A stretch of DNA of 64,000 nucleotides from Gemmobacter caeni (GCF_003054195.1 NZ_QBKP01000009.1:145590-209589), one strand, 5' to 3'. Shown: positions 20,059-30,805, counted from the first letter of the stretch. Numbers and translations: made by a program. The notes: generated from the sequence alone by a model not told the origin.

Positions 20059-20527
20059 CGTTCACGACAGCAGGACCCGCAGCCGAAACATGGCGGCAAT
20101 CAAGGGGGCTGATACCAAACCGGAAATGCTGATCCGGCGCGGGCTTCATGCGCTTGGTTACCGCTACCGTCTCTACGACCGGAAACTGCCGGGTAGACCA
20201 GACATCGTGCTGCCAAAGCATGATGCGGTGATCTTTGTGAACGGCTGCTTCTGGCATGGGCACGCTTGCCCACTTTTTCGATGGCCTGCAACACGGCAGG
20301 ATTTCTGGCGCGCCAAGATCACCGGCAACATCGAGCGGGACGCCCGGAATATCGACATGCTGATCGTTGCCGGCTGGCGTGTTGCGACGGTCTGGGAATG
20401 TGCGCTGAAGGGGCGCGGCAGGTTGCCGTCGGAGGCGGTGATTGACTCCCTTGCCCTATGGATATGTTCTGGCGACCAACGGCTGGATATCGAAGGTCAG
20501 CATACAGAAACAGGCGGCCAGATTTGA
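20051..20527 (+). CDS. vsr: Very short patch repair endonuclease Vsr
   Basis: Nicks beside T:G mismatches produced when 5-methylcytosine deaminates, so it protects the sites methylated by the preceding enzyme. The 158-residue protein starts at TTG 20051, inside the methyltransferase gene; this start is supported because MADVHDSRTRSRNM aligns with the E. coli Vsr N-terminus MADVHD...TRSKNM. Other family motifs are LPGRPD with the catalytic Asp, NGCFWHGHAC with zinc ligands, PATRQDFW and WRVATVWECAL. Its stop overlaps the start of the endonuclease. Confidence 0.95.
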   Translation: MADVHDSRTRSRNMAAIKGADTKPEMLIRRGLHALGYRYRLYDRKLPGRPDIVLPKHDAVIFVNGCFWHGHACPLFRWPATRQDFWRAKITGNIERDARNIDMLIVAGWRVATVWECALKGRGRLPSEAVIDSLALWICSGDQRLDIEGQHTETGGQI

Positions 20528-21894
20528 GCGTGCAGGGTATTTTCGATTTTGACGAGGACGGCGGCGGTCAGGCCGGGCTTCTGACGGACCTGCTCAGCCG
20601 GGCTGAGCGGGTATTGCTCAAGAAGCTCTCGAACAATGACCGTGACTGGGCGCGTTATGCCAATAAGCACCAGGCCGGGGTTTATATTCCGGCGGAACAG
20701 CGCGAGGGCGGGTTTTTTCCACCGCTGGAGGCCAAACCGCGCAAAGACCCGGATGCGGCCCCGATCCGGGAGGCCTGGTTCGATACGCTCTGGCCACAGG
20801 CTTCAGGCGATGAGCGCAATAAACATACCCGGATCGTACACTACACGAGTAAGGGCCCTGAGACGCATATGACACGCCTGCCGAAAGAGTGCTTTGAGCA
20901 TCTCTCGCCGGCTTCTTTCCTGATGATGGGGCGGTATCGGCAGGGCGAAGATACTGTCTACGAATGCCTGACCATTGATTCCGCCAGCGAGGAAGCGGAT
21001 CTGCTTCTCCTGCAGCTCGACATCACACCGGATTTCCTGATTGGTGAGTTTGAACCCGCTGAGGTCAGGGCAAAGGAACAGGACCGGGTTCTTGATTTCG
21101 CGGAAGAACTGATCGCGGCCTGGAAGGCTGGTACGATCGTCGAGTTCGGCCTCGCCCGTGCTGCCATGCCGAAAACCGAAGAACTGGCCGGGCTGGCGCG
21201 CGACCGTTACCTCGAGATCTACGGACTGACCAGCCTCGATCCCTTCGCCATCGAACGCCCGGGTGATGCGCTCCGCGAGATCAGCCGCAGTATCGAATGG
21301 GATATGTTCCGAGACTTCCAGCGCCGCGAGCGGGCCGTCGAACTGGTACGCATCGCCCTTGGCGACGCACCGCGCGACATGACCATCGCAGAGATCATCC
21401 GGCAGCTGATCAATGAACTGCCCCGGATCGACGCGCTGATGCTGTCGGCCAGCCAGCAGAGGAAATCGAGGGCGGGCTATTCCTACGAACACCATATTGA
21501 AGCGATGCTGAGCGGGGGAAAAATCCCGTTTGAAAAACAGGTCGTAATCGAGGCGAAGAAGCGCCCCGACTTCATTCTTCCCTCACTGGCCTTCATCAGC
21601 AGCGGCGAAGTCATCGCCGCAACCGGTCTGATCCTGAGTGCGAAGACCACCCTGCGCGAACGCTGGAAGCAGGTTGAGCGGGAGAAAGGCGAGCGCAGGC
21701 TTTACCTGACCACGGTCGATGAAAACATCGCGGGCAATGCCATTCAGGATATGGCAGGCATCGGCGTGCAACTGGTGATCCCCGAAAGCCTGATGGACGC
21801 CAAAGAGACCGAATACGCCGGACACGCGAATGTGCTGACCTTCCGGCGGCTCTGCGATGAAGTCATTCTGCCGAACCTGAAAGTATGGGTTTAG
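20524..21894 (+). CDS. Type II restriction endonuclease, EcoRII family
   Basis: Cuts unmodified DNA, expected at CCWGG. From TTG 20524 it has 456 residues (EcoRII has 404). The N-terminal half contains a stretch like the EcoRII B3-type effector-binding domain (HQAGVYIPAEQ, 49-59). The C-terminal catalytic domain has RKSRAG (313-318), Glu322, PD at 348-349 in KKRPDFILPS and Lys374 in SAKTTLRERWKQ, then GVQLVIPESL. The start overlaps the vsr stop (TTGA); GTG 20530 is an alternative. Weak start codons here and in vsr could keep nuclease below methylase. Confidence 0.92.
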   Translation: MSVQGIFDFDEDGGGQAGLLTDLLSRAERVLLKKLSNNDRDWARYANKHQAGVYIPAEQREGGFFPPLEAKPRKDPDAAPIREAWFDTLWPQASGDERNKHTRIVHYTSKGPETHMTRLPKECFEHLSPASFLMMGRYRQGEDTVYECLTIDSASEEADLLLLQLDITPDFLIGEFEPAEVRAKEQDRVLDFAEELIAAWKAGTIVEFGLARAAMPKTEELAGLARDRYLEIYGLTSLDPFAIERPGDALREISRSIEWDMFRDFQRRERAVELVRIALGDAPRDMTIAEIIRQLINELPRIDALMLSASQQRKSRAGYSYEHHIEAMLSGGKIPFEKQVVIEAKKRPDFILPSLAFISSGEVIAATGLILSAKTTLRERWKQVEREKGERRLYLTTVDENIAGNAIQDMAGIGVQLVIPESLMDAKETEYAGHANVLTFRRLCDEVILPNLKVWV

Positions 21895-22455
21895 CAACGA
21901 GATCGGTTTTCTGGGATAGGGTCTGCAAGGGGCCGCCCATTGCGCAGCGGAGAAATCGCTGCGTAGCGTCGTATGTATGCCTCAGTCGCGAGCGGCTTGA
22001 TCTGTGATGCCGTGTCTGCTTTCAGGGTGGTAGCTGCTGAATGTGGGTACGGCGTAGCCCTGGTTAGTTAAGCACTGTTACATCTCCACCTGATGGCAAG
22101 ATATGCCCGGAGGCGCTACCACTCTGACGATGCCGGCAGGAGGAGGGTCTCCAGGCCCGCGGCACTGCCTTGAGGGCCGAGCCCTCTGCGCTCACCGACC
22201 AGAAAGCTTTGTCTTGGGCTGATGCAGGCGTCGGCTGGTGTTCTTGCGGAAGGTGTTGCGGAGACCGTTGCAATCAGGCGGGGTCCATATACCATCCACA
22301 CAGGACGTTCGCCGCGCTTGTCACGAATGACTGCAGTGCGTCAAGAGAACCAGAATTTATTTAGTACATGTTGAGAATATGTTGTGTGAGGACCGCGCTT
22401 GAGGGCCTTAGGTTACTTGCCCACTGCCTTGGGGTGGTGGGGTTTAGTCTTTCGG
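21895..22455. other. Gene-free stretch between convergent restriction and DUF6119 genes
   Basis: About 560 bases. No frame has a credible start, ribosome binding site or family match. Both neighbouring genes end into it, so it may hold terminators or the scar of an earlier insertion, but I see no long hairpin with a T run, no transposase fragment and no repeat array. Confidence 0.5.
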
Positions 22456-24111
22456 TTATTCTATAACCTCCGCATCCTCTTCAGCGGCTTTCTTGGATCG
22501 TTTTGCTTTCGCCTTTGCGCCAGACTTCGGCTTCTCGATCCAGGCGAAAGCCCATTTGTAGCCGAGCGCGTGCAATTCGCGCGCAGCCTGGCGGAACGAC
22601 ACCAAGCTGAAGAAGGGGAGTTTCGGCTTATCAGATGCAGCAATGACGCTGTAGACGACGGTGAAATCACCACGGGTGAAGTCATTCCCGGAATTCGGAA
22701 TGATGTCCTGGTAGCCGGTCTGTCCGGTTTCAGCCTGGACTGCGATCACTTCGTTCCGAACGCTGTCGCGCGACGGTGGGTCGGTCGCGAGGACACGTGC
22801 GGAGACGGTCCCTTGGCTGAAAAGGTGACTGAGTCGAGACGAGGACGTCTTGTCCTTAACGTGGATCAGTTGACGCTCACGGCCGAGAAAGTCGCAAGCT
22901 TCGATCTTGCTCGCCGCACCTGTTGGCTTGATGAGCCGACGGTCTAAGCAGATCATGTCCGCATCCAGACCGGCGACACGCTTGTTGTAGGTCTCTTCTG
23001 TCTCGTCAGCCTCAGCGGCAGGCATGTCGACCTTGCTTGTCATGTCGAAAAAATCCTGTACCTCTTTGGCGAGGTTCTGGTCAATCTGGTACCAGCGGCC
23101 TCCAGAGAAGACGTAGGTCGTGCCATCGAGTTCTGTTTCGAACACGATGCATTCCCGCAACTTCCACTTCCCACCACAGTCGTGGCCATCATCATCGACT
23201 TCGTGGACGGTGTGATTGCGGAGGTCCTCGTCCGAATAGCCGGCTTTCTCGCGCTCCTTCAATGCGTCGAGGTAACCGGGCAAGTCGAGGTCGGCATAAA
23301 GCTGCCAGCTGCGAAAACCCTTGTAGCGGATGAGGCTTGATTTCTCAGGGTCGTAAATGACCGGAAACGCGAGGTGAATACCGTCGGTCTCGCCTTCGTC
23401 AACCGCCTTCGCCAAAGCTTCAACCAGCCTGGCGTCCAGCTTGTCGATCAATTCTTGCTCGCGGATGTGGCGAATCTGGTCGATCCATCCGAAGTCGGTC
23501 TTGTAGTCGGTCTTCTGGTAGATTGCATACGTGTCCGCGCAAGCCTTGGCGAGTTCCGCAATCTCAAGCTTTCGGTTGAGCGTCAGGCCGTCGGTCCCCG
23601 CCACATAGGAGCCGAAGCCTGCATCCTTGGGCGTCCCCGCCAGACCACGGACAAGGTCACGCTCGATGTCGATGGCGAAGGCAGTCTGATCGGAGCCCCG
23701 GCTGGTCTGCGTACGGCGGGAAAGGGTATTCTCATCCGGTGTCCGAACGTCCGCGCTTTTTAACTGCTTCGGGTCAACCGAGTTGAGAACGACCCGAAGC
23801 CCAAAATCCTGCTCGAACGCCGCAGGATCAAGCTTGACGTGACCCATGCCAAAAGACACGGCGAACCAGCGCCCTGACGCCTGGACGAACACGAGTCCGA
23901 AGGCTGTGTGGTTGAAAACCTTCTTCTTCTCGTCTTCTGACAGTTCGAGAAATCCCGCCCATTTCGGCGCACCGCCGCCGAGCGTTGCCAATGAAATGAG
24001 TGCGCCTTCCAGCTTGTCCCATGGTGTTAGGTCTACACCGTCGCGCACTGCGTCAGCGGGGGCGAGGCGATCTCGAAGTAGGCGAATTGAAAGCTTCTGA
24101 GTATTGCTCAT
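22456..24111 (-). CDS. DUF6119/TIGR04141-type sporadically distributed protein
   Basis: A 551-residue soluble protein. The N-terminal LSIRLLRD, the mid-region GFVFVQ-like segment with HTAFGLVFVQ and a C-terminal end reading PFFSLVSFRQAARELHALGY (cited as FFSLVSF and LGYKWAFAWI) match what I recall of TIGR04141/DUF6119, a patchily distributed bacterial family of about this length. The last 25 residues are Lys/Ala-rich. It begins four bases inside the preceding gene, so the two are co-translated. The function is unknown; neighbouring restriction genes suggest phage defence. Base composition is visibly lower in G+C than in the flanking core genes. Confidence 0.7.
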   Translation of the reverse strand: MSNTQKLSIRLLRDRLAPADAVRDGVDLTPWDKLEGALISLATLGGGAPKWAGFLELSEDEKKKVFNHTAFGLVFVQASGRWFAVSFGMGHVKLDPAAFEQDFGLRVVLNSVDPKQLKSADVRTPDENTLSRRTQTSRGSDQTAFAIDIERDLVRGLAGTPKDAGFGSYVAGTDGLTLNRKLEIAELAKACADTYAIYQKTDYKTDFGWIDQIRHIREQELIDKLDARLVEALAKAVDEGETDGIHLAFPVIYDPEKSSLIRYKGFRSWQLYADLDLPGYLDALKEREKAGYSDEDLRNHTVHEVDDDGHDCGGKWKLRECIVFETELDGTTYVFSGGRWYQIDQNLAKEVQDFFDMTSKVDMPAAEADETEETYNKRVAGLDADMICLDRRLIKPTGAASKIEACDFLGRERQLIHVKDKTSSSRLSHLFSQGTVSARVLATDPPSRDSVRNEVIAVQAETGQTGYQDIIPNSGNDFTRGDFTVVYSVIAASDKPKLPFFSLVSFRQAARELHALGYKWAFAWIEKPKSGAKAKAKRSKKAAEEDAEVIE

Positions 24112-25448
24112 TCAGCGGCCTCCATTTCGGACGCGTGAGGAGGCGAGGTGTGCTTGATGGCGATCGTGACGGTCTTCCCTGTTTCCAGCACCTGCCGGAC
24201 AATCTCGCTGAGTACAGCGGATTGCTCTATCGACGTGCCTACCCACGATCCAGCTACGAGCCCGACAAACTCCGAATTGTTGATTCGACGACCGACGTTC
24301 TTGAAGGTCAGAACCTTGCCGCCGCGCGGTCCCTTGAACAGACCAGCGGCATCCGCTCGTTTCCATAAATCGAGAGGCAGATAGATACCCTTGAAGAGTC
24401 CCTTGTCGTCGGGGTTGAAGACGACGCGCGGACAGAACTTTAGGAAAAACGGATTGTCCGAGAAGCGGAACCCATCAGGGTGCTCACCGCTTGGGAGCTT
24501 CCTGAGCTCGGCCAGTAGGGTTTCCATCCGCTGAACTTCGTCGCAGAACTGATCCTTCGCCCGCCAACGAAATTCCACCTCGTCTTCGCGCTTCTCCATC
24601 GCCTTGTATTGGACCATCACGAAGCTGCGGTAGGCTTCGTTGAAGTAGATGAGGTCGGCGCCAGTCTGTTGTTCGAGGGGCAGACGGTTGGCCATGATCA
24701 CCGTCAACCGCTTCGACGAATCCTCTTCGCTCGCGAACACCTTCGAGCCGTAGTGGGTGGTCTCGCCCATAGCTTCAAAGCCCGGCACGGTCGAGAAGTC
24801 GGACAAAAGCATAGCATCTTCCCGAACCTGTGCGCCCGGCAGTCCATCAAGGAAGGATTGCTGTGAAGCGTCCGTCGGGGTCCACGCCAAAAGGTCATCT
24901 CGCGACATGCCAGCAATCTCGAGTGCGAGGCCGAGCGTTTCCTTCTGGTAGGCGAGGTTTTCGCGGGCACGGGGCTCGAGCCGCCGCAGCGCTTGGGCGC
25001 GGCGCTCGGAATAGCGCGCAAGGCGTGGGCTGACGGTCTCATCGAGTTGCGTGATACGATCAACAAATGCGCCGAGCGACTTTGGTGGGAGCAGGCCGCC
25101 TGTTTCCAAGCGTTGCTTGACGTGCCGGGCAACGCGTATGTCGATACCAGCAAGGATCTCATCGAAGCTCACGGGCCGCTTCAGCGGTTGGAGTTCTTCG
25201 AGATTCAGCCGGACGAGGCCTGTGCCCGCTGACTGTCCTTTTCGTCCGCCGGCGATGTGAGTGATGAAGCCATCCTCGAAGGACGCGAAGACGGCAAGCG
25301 GCGCGCGACGGCTGTGGTCGAAGCGCGGAACAGGTTCCGAGACAAAGGGTTTCGGCGAATAAAACGAACCGCCATGTTCGGCTTCGTTGAGCAGCAACTC
25401 TCTCCTTTGCTTCGGGACCCGAAGAATGTAGCCACCAGCCGCCACCAT
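24108..25448 (-). CDS. Unrecognised protein with possible PD-(D/E)xK-like nuclease core
   Basis: I do not recognise the family. From ATG 25448, which follows AAGGA at nine bases, it has 446 residues; an ATG at 25502 would add 18 but lacks a ribosome binding site. No signal or membrane segment is seen. Residues 140-175 are charged and helical. Around 259-282 the order Glu259 (LPLEQQ), Gly-Ala-Asp265 (TGADLIYF) and Gln280-x-Lys282 (MVQYK) resembles the core of PD-(D/E)xK nucleases of the Mrr type, where QxK replaces ExK. It is the first gene of an operon with the DUF6119-type gene (ATGA overlap). The nuclease assignment is inference. Confidence 0.6.
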   Translation of the reverse strand: MVAAGGYILRVPKQRRELLLNEAEHGGSFYSPKPFVSEPVPRFDHSRRAPLAVFASFEDGFITHIAGGRKGQSAGTGLVRLNLEELQPLKRPVSFDEILAGIDIRVARHVKQRLETGGLLPPKSLGAFVDRITQLDETVSPRLARYSERRAQALRRLEPRARENLAYQKETLGLALEIAGMSRDDLLAWTPTDASQQSFLDGLPGAQVREDAMLLSDFSTVPGFEAMGETTHYGSKVFASEEDSSKRLTVIMANRLPLEQQTGADLIYFNEAYRSFVMVQYKAMEKREDEVEFRWRAKDQFCDEVQRMETLLAELRKLPSGEHPDGFRFSDNPFFLKFCPRVVFNPDDKGLFKGIYLPLDLWKRADAAGLFKGPRGGKVLTFKNVGRRINNSEFVGLVAGSWVGTSIEQSAVLSEIVRQVLETGKTVTIAIKHTSPPHASEMEAAE

Positions 25449-25846
25449 CGTTTTATGTCCTTCTTCGTAGAGCGGGCGCCAAAGCAAAAAACTCCAAAGC
25501 ATTAAGGCTTACGGCTAGCCGGAAAAGACTCGAGATAATAATCCAATAAGCTTGACTTGTATTGATCGCGTCCGCAACTAACTTTGGTCTTCGCGCTCAC
25601 TCGAAATAATTTGAAAGTACCCAGGGTCTGCTTTTCGGATGTCGCGTTGCAGAGACTCCGGCTATGGCCAATGTCCGCGATGGGCCGGAGGCGTAGATAT
25701 TCAAGCGTGCAGAATCCTCCTTGCCCTGAATAAGTTCCCACCGGGTTTCATACGGATTTTGGCAGTCCGTTCCCACCCTGAACGGGGCAGGTCGGGTCAC
25801 TCTATGTGCAGGCCTGATCAGGCGACGATGTCCGCGTCACCCGGCC

Positions 25847-26140
25847 TCAGCCGGACCCAAGCGAAAGCAGCGCGCGACGAAATTCCGGCTCGCTTAGCAC
25901 CACCTCGCCCGCACCAAGCGCCTCGGCGTGGCTGAGGGCGCGGGCGGTTAGGGTCTGGGCGGTCTCGATGGCGCGGGGCAGGGCAAGGCCCCGCCCGATG
26001 GCCGACAACGGGATGGCTGGCGTTTCGACTTCCATCATCTTCACCAGAAGTCCGGGGCACTGTCGCCCTTCAAGCGGTTTGCCTTCGAGCTTTGCGACAT
26101 CATCCGGCGGCAGCCGCTGCCGGGCCGAGCGCTGGACGCA
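25847..26140 (-). pseudogene. Fragment of an unrecognised gene
   Basis: A minus-strand frame stays open to the stop at 25847 and codes a protein-like sequence (DDVAKLEG, LLVKMMEVETP, RAIETAQTL, VVLSEPEFRRALLSLG). Upstream it hits a stop near 26145, and continuation seems to need a frameshift. A GTG at 26044 could start a 65-residue product, but no ribosome binding site supports it. I read it as the 3' remnant of a broken gene; the family is unknown. Confidence 0.3.
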
Positions 26141-26214
26141 GCTCGATCGTCAGTTGCTGCGGGATGCGGGGCGTTCGCGCATCCTCGACATGGCGCCGGA
26201 TGCGGATCGGCACC

Positions 26215-26394
26215 ATAGCCGATTTCCGCAATGGCGCGGACCGGATTGATCTTGGGGATGGCCTGCGGTTCTGCGATGTGAACGAGACCTCGATCCCCGG
26301 CGTGGTCCGGCTGACTTTCGACGGGGCGCCGGGGCTGTCGCTCACCGTCATGGGGATCACGGCCGCGCAGCTTGGGGCCGAGGATTTCCTCTGA
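26215..26394 (+). pseudogene. Remnant of an RTX/hemolysin-type C-terminus
   Basis: The translated end reads IADFRNGADRIDLGDG, then VRLTFDGAPGLSLTV and ends ITAAQLGAEDFL. The pattern of an ADxIDL strand followed by a final QLxAEDF-like end is typical of the C-terminal part of RTX and peptidase-M10-type calcium-binding proteins. No GGxGxDxLx repeats precede it; upstream the frame is a meaningless Arg/Ser-rich sequence, so the rest of the gene has been lost. Confidence 0.35.
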
Positions 26395-26418
26395 CAGGCA
26401 ACCGTTGCCGGGCGCGGT

Positions 26419-27114
26419 TCAGATCCGCGCCACGAAGGCCCGGGCCAGCATCAGGCCATTGCGGTCAGCCTCAACCCCGACCCGCGCGGCCTCTTGCGGG
26501 TGCCGGTCCAGCCAGCCGGGAGACATGCCTTCCATCACCGCCGGAAATCCGCGCGCCCAGTCAGCCACCACGCCGCGATGCGCCTCGAAATGGAACTGCG
26601 TGGCATAGGTGGCCCGGCCCAGACGAAAGGCTTGCTGCGTGGCACCGGCCGAGCGCGCCAGATGAAGCGCCCCTTCGGGCAGGGTGAAGGTGTCGGAATG
26701 CCACTGGAAACTGATGAAGCGTTCGGGCAGGCAGCCCAGCACCGGATCGGCGGTTCCCTCCGGGGTCAGTTCGACGCTGCACCAGCCAAATTCCGGCGCC
26801 GTTCCGATCCGGTTCTCCGCCCCGAAACCGCGCGCAAGAAGCTGGCTGCCAAGGCAGATGCCCAGAACGGCGCGATCCGCCCCGGAAAAAGCCCGCATCC
26901 GGCGGGCGAGTTCGGGCAGGTAGGGGTGGCTGTCATCGGCCCGCGCGTGCTGTTCGCCGCCGAAGACGACCAGCGCATCGTAATCGGCGGGATCAGGCAA
27001 CTGGCCATCGACCCAGGGCTTGTAGAGCCCGATCCGCGCCGCGGCCTCGTGCAGGGCGACGCCGACCTGACCGTGATGGGTGACCTTCGTATTCTCGACA
27101 ATGGCGACGCGCAT
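26419..27114 (-). CDS. Type 1 glutamine amidotransferase (GMP-synthase-like class I)
   Basis: A 231-residue single-domain class I glutaminase related to the GATase part of GMP synthase. Nucleophile Cys87 lies in GICLGSQLL, with His175 and Glu177 in QFHFEAH, so the triad is complete. No synthetase domain follows, so the acceptor is unknown; such proteins have been tied to gamma-glutamyl peptide cleavage. ATG 27114 gives MRVAIVENT. It is divergent from guaB across a repeat element; a link to GMP synthesis is suggested only by that position. Confidence 0.85.
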   Translation of the reverse strand: MRVAIVENTKVTHHGQVGVALHEAAARIGLYKPWVDGQLPDPADYDALVVFGGEQHARADDSHPYLPELARRMRAFSGADRAVLGICLGSQLLARGFGAENRIGTAPEFGWCSVELTPEGTADPVLGCLPERFISFQWHSDTFTLPEGALHLARSAGATQQAFRLGRATYATQFHFEAHRGVVADWARGFPAVMEGMSPGWLDRHPQEAARVGVEADRNGLMLARAFVARI

Positions 27115-27164
27115 CCTGCCCTCCGTTCCGCCGCGCCATCCTGCACGTCCGGGCGGGACACTCA

Positions 27165-27350
27165 AGCCCCGCTGGAAAGGGGGCTTTCCGCCCCCTCTTG
27201 CCTTCGGCAATTCACCCCCGAGGATATTTGGACCAAGGTAAACGGACCTGCTTTTATCTTGGCAACAATATCCCCGGGGGTGAGCCCCGGAGGGCCGAGG
27301 GGGCCGACAGCCGCCTTGCGGCCCCTCCGCCCGCAGCGCGCATGATTTCC
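27165..27350. repeat. Palindromic intergenic repeat (GGATATTT arm family)
   Basis: The centre is a long inverted repeat: CACCCCCGAGGATATTTGG (27213-27231) is answered by AATATCCCCGGGGGTG at 27267-27282, with an inner CCAAG/CTTGG pair. Smaller G/C hairpins flank it (about 27165-27195 and 27284-27345). Related elements occur near 180, 39695 and 50742. It lies between divergent genes, so it is more likely a mobile or structural repeat than a simple terminator. Confidence 0.7.
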
Positions 27351-27375
27351 CCTTGCGCTTCCTTGCGCCCCGTGA

Positions 27376-28874
<1,499 letters not shown>

Positions 28875-28875
<1 letters not shown>

Positions 28876-29660
28876 TGCGGGCAACGGGCGATACCCTGCG
28901 CTGGGACGGGGCAGAGCTGATCCGGCTTTATGACGGCGCCGTGCGCTTCGGGCAGGATTTCTTTCCCGACCCGCGCGGCACTGCCTTGCCGGACGAAGTT
29001 GTCCTGCCGGTGCAGGCCTATCTGCTGCGTCGTCCGGGTGCCGCGCCGCTGCTGATCGATACCGGCTCGGGCGCGCTATATGGCGACAAAGGCGGGCGTG
29101 TGGCCAGGGCGTTGGCCGCGCTGGGGCTGGCACCGGATGATATCGGCGATCTGGTCCTCACCCATCTGCATGGCGATCATTGCGGTGGGCTGCTGAGCGA
29201 TGGATATTCCGCTTCCCGGCTGCATGTCGGAGCGGTGGAAGCCGATTACTGGGCCGCACAGGATCATGCAGCCTCGGGTCGTGTGCTGGCGGAAAACGCC
29301 AGCCGCATTCGCCGCGCGCAGGACGGCGAGGAAATTGCGCCCGGTGTCCGGGCCTGGGGCTTGCCCGGCCATACGCCCGGTCAGATCGGGCTGGTGATCG
29401 ATGATCGCGTGGCGGTGGTGGGCGACATGCTGCACCGCGCCGATATCCAGCTTGCCGATCCGCGGATCGCCACCAAATTCGACGTCGACCCGGCGCAGGC
29501 GGTGGCGACCCGTCTCGCCGCGCTGGAGCGGATCGCTGCGGAAGGCTGGGTTTTCTGCGCCGGTCACGCGCGTCTGCCGGGGCAGGAGGAAGGCGCAACG
29601 GGCCAGCCCTTCCTGCGGCTGCAACGTGCCGGAACAGGCTGGCAGGCGGTGGCGGCATGA
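28875..29660 (+). CDS. MBL-fold metallo-hydrolase
   Basis: A 261-residue metallo-beta-lactamase-fold hydrolase with the metal motif THLHGDHCGG (HxHxDH) and later GHTPGQ and CAGHAR supplying further His ligands. No signal peptide, so cytoplasmic. The substrate cannot be told from sequence; glyoxalase-II-like and quorum-lactonase-like members share this layout. ATG 28875 overlaps the guaB stop, and its end overlaps the next gene by four bases. Confidence 0.88.
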
Positions 29661-30805
29661 CGCCTGCCGCCCGCCTCTCTGCTGCCATCGGCATTCTGGA
29701 TCGTATTCTGGCGGGCTCACCCGCCGAACAGACGCTGACAAACTGGGGCCGAGCCTCGCGTTTTGCCGGATCTGGCGACCGGAATGCGGTGCGTGATCTG
29801 GTGTTCGACGCGCTGCGCTGTCGGCGGAGTTTCGCCGCGCTCGGTGGCGGTGAGACCGGGCGCGGGCTGATCCTCGGCGGCTTGCGTTCGGCAGGGCAAG
29901 ACCCCGAGAGTTTTTTCAGCGGCGAGGGCCATGCGCCCGCGCCGCTGACATCGGCGGATGCGGGCCAGACGCCCGAAGGTTATGCCGCGCACGATCTGCC
30001 TGACTGGCTCGGCCCCCGGATGGAACAGGATCTGGGCACCGATTTCCGGGCAATTGCCGAAGCCCTGCGCCACCGTGCGCCCGTGTTCCTGCGGGTGAAT
30101 ACCGCACGCTGTGCGCTCTCTGACGCGCAGGCTGCGCTGGCGGCTGAGGGGATCGAAACCGTCCCGCATCCGCTGTCGCCCACCGCACTGCAAGTGACGG
30201 GCGGCGCCCGCAAGGTGGCCGGATCGGCCGCCTATGCCGATGGGATTGTGGAGTTGCAGGATGCCGCTTCGCAGGCGGTGGTGGATGCGCTGCCGCTGGC
30301 GGATGGCCAGCGCGTGCTTGAATATTGCGCGGGCGGCGGCGGCAAGACTCTGGCCATGGCGGCGCGGGCGCGGCTGAAGCTGTTTGCCCATGACGCCGAT
30401 CCGCGCCGGATGCGCGACCTGCCCGCGCGGGCGAAACGTGCCGGAGCGCGCGTGACGCTGACCGAGGCGCCGCAGGGTCCTTTTGATCTTGTCCTCGCCG
30501 ATGCGCCCTGTTCCGGTTCCGGCAGCTGGCGCCGCGCGCCCGAGGGCAAGTGGCTGCTGACGCCCGATCGGCTTGCTGGAGTGATCGCGGTGCAGGAGCA
30601 GATTCTTGACCGTATCGCCACACTGGTCGCGCCCGGTGGTGTGCTGGCCTATGCCACCTGTTCGCTGCTGCGGGCCGAAAACGAGGCCCAGATCGCTGCG
30701 TTTCAGGCCAGATCACCGGGTTGGAGCCTCGCGAGCCAGCGCCGCCTGACCCCGCTGGATGGTGGCGATGGCTTCTTCGTCGCCGTGCTGCGGCGCGATC
30801 AGTAA
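29657..30805 (+). CDS. RsmB-type rRNA (cytosine-5) methyltransferase
   Basis: SAM-dependent RNA m5C methyltransferase of the RsmB/Nop2/Sun family, probably acting on 16S rRNA. In the 382-residue protein, SAM motif I is EYCAGGGGKT, motif IV DAPCSGSG holds Cys285 and motif VI ATCSLL holds the nucleophile Cys335. The N-terminal NusB-like domain is short or divergent compared with E. coli RsmB (429 residues). It starts inside the MBL gene (ATGA). Confidence 0.88.
   Translation: MTPAARLSAAIGILDRILAGSPAEQTLTNWGRASRFAGSGDRNAVRDLVFDALRCRRSFAALGGGETGRGLILGGLRSAGQDPESFFSGEGHAPAPLTSADAGQTPEGYAAHDLPDWLGPRMEQDLGTDFRAIAEALRHRAPVFLRVNTARCALSDAQAALAAEGIETVPHPLSPTALQVTGGARKVAGSAAYADGIVELQDAASQAVVDALPLADGQRVLEYCAGGGGKTLAMAARARLKLFAHDADPRRMRDLPARAKRAGARVTLTEAPQGPFDLVLADAPCSGSGSWRRAPEGKWLLTPDRLAGVIAVQEQILDRIATLVAPGGVLAYATCSLLRAENEAQIAAFQARSPGWSLASQRRLTPLDGGDGFFVAVLRRDQ

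Larger units (their letters stand above)
25449..26418. other. Eroded right edge of the accessory island
   Basis: About 970 bases without an intact gene. From 25449 to about 25830 nothing is recognisable; this part has mixed composition and should contain the promoter of the minus-strand operon. From about 25840 the G+C rises to the local core level and two gene fragments on opposite strands can be seen (listed separately). No direct repeat of the tRNA-Arg 3' end was found. Confidence 0.5.

Noticed and set aside
21895..22455. Short minus-strand frames as part of the DUF6119 operon
   Set aside because: They have no start signals or protein-like pattern, and lie beyond the DUF6119 stop.
18130..26400. 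Direct repeat of the tRNA-Arg 3' end as right attachment site of the island
   Set aside because: I looked for GTGCTGGGTGCGCCA-like sequence near 25500-26400 and saw none; no integrase either.
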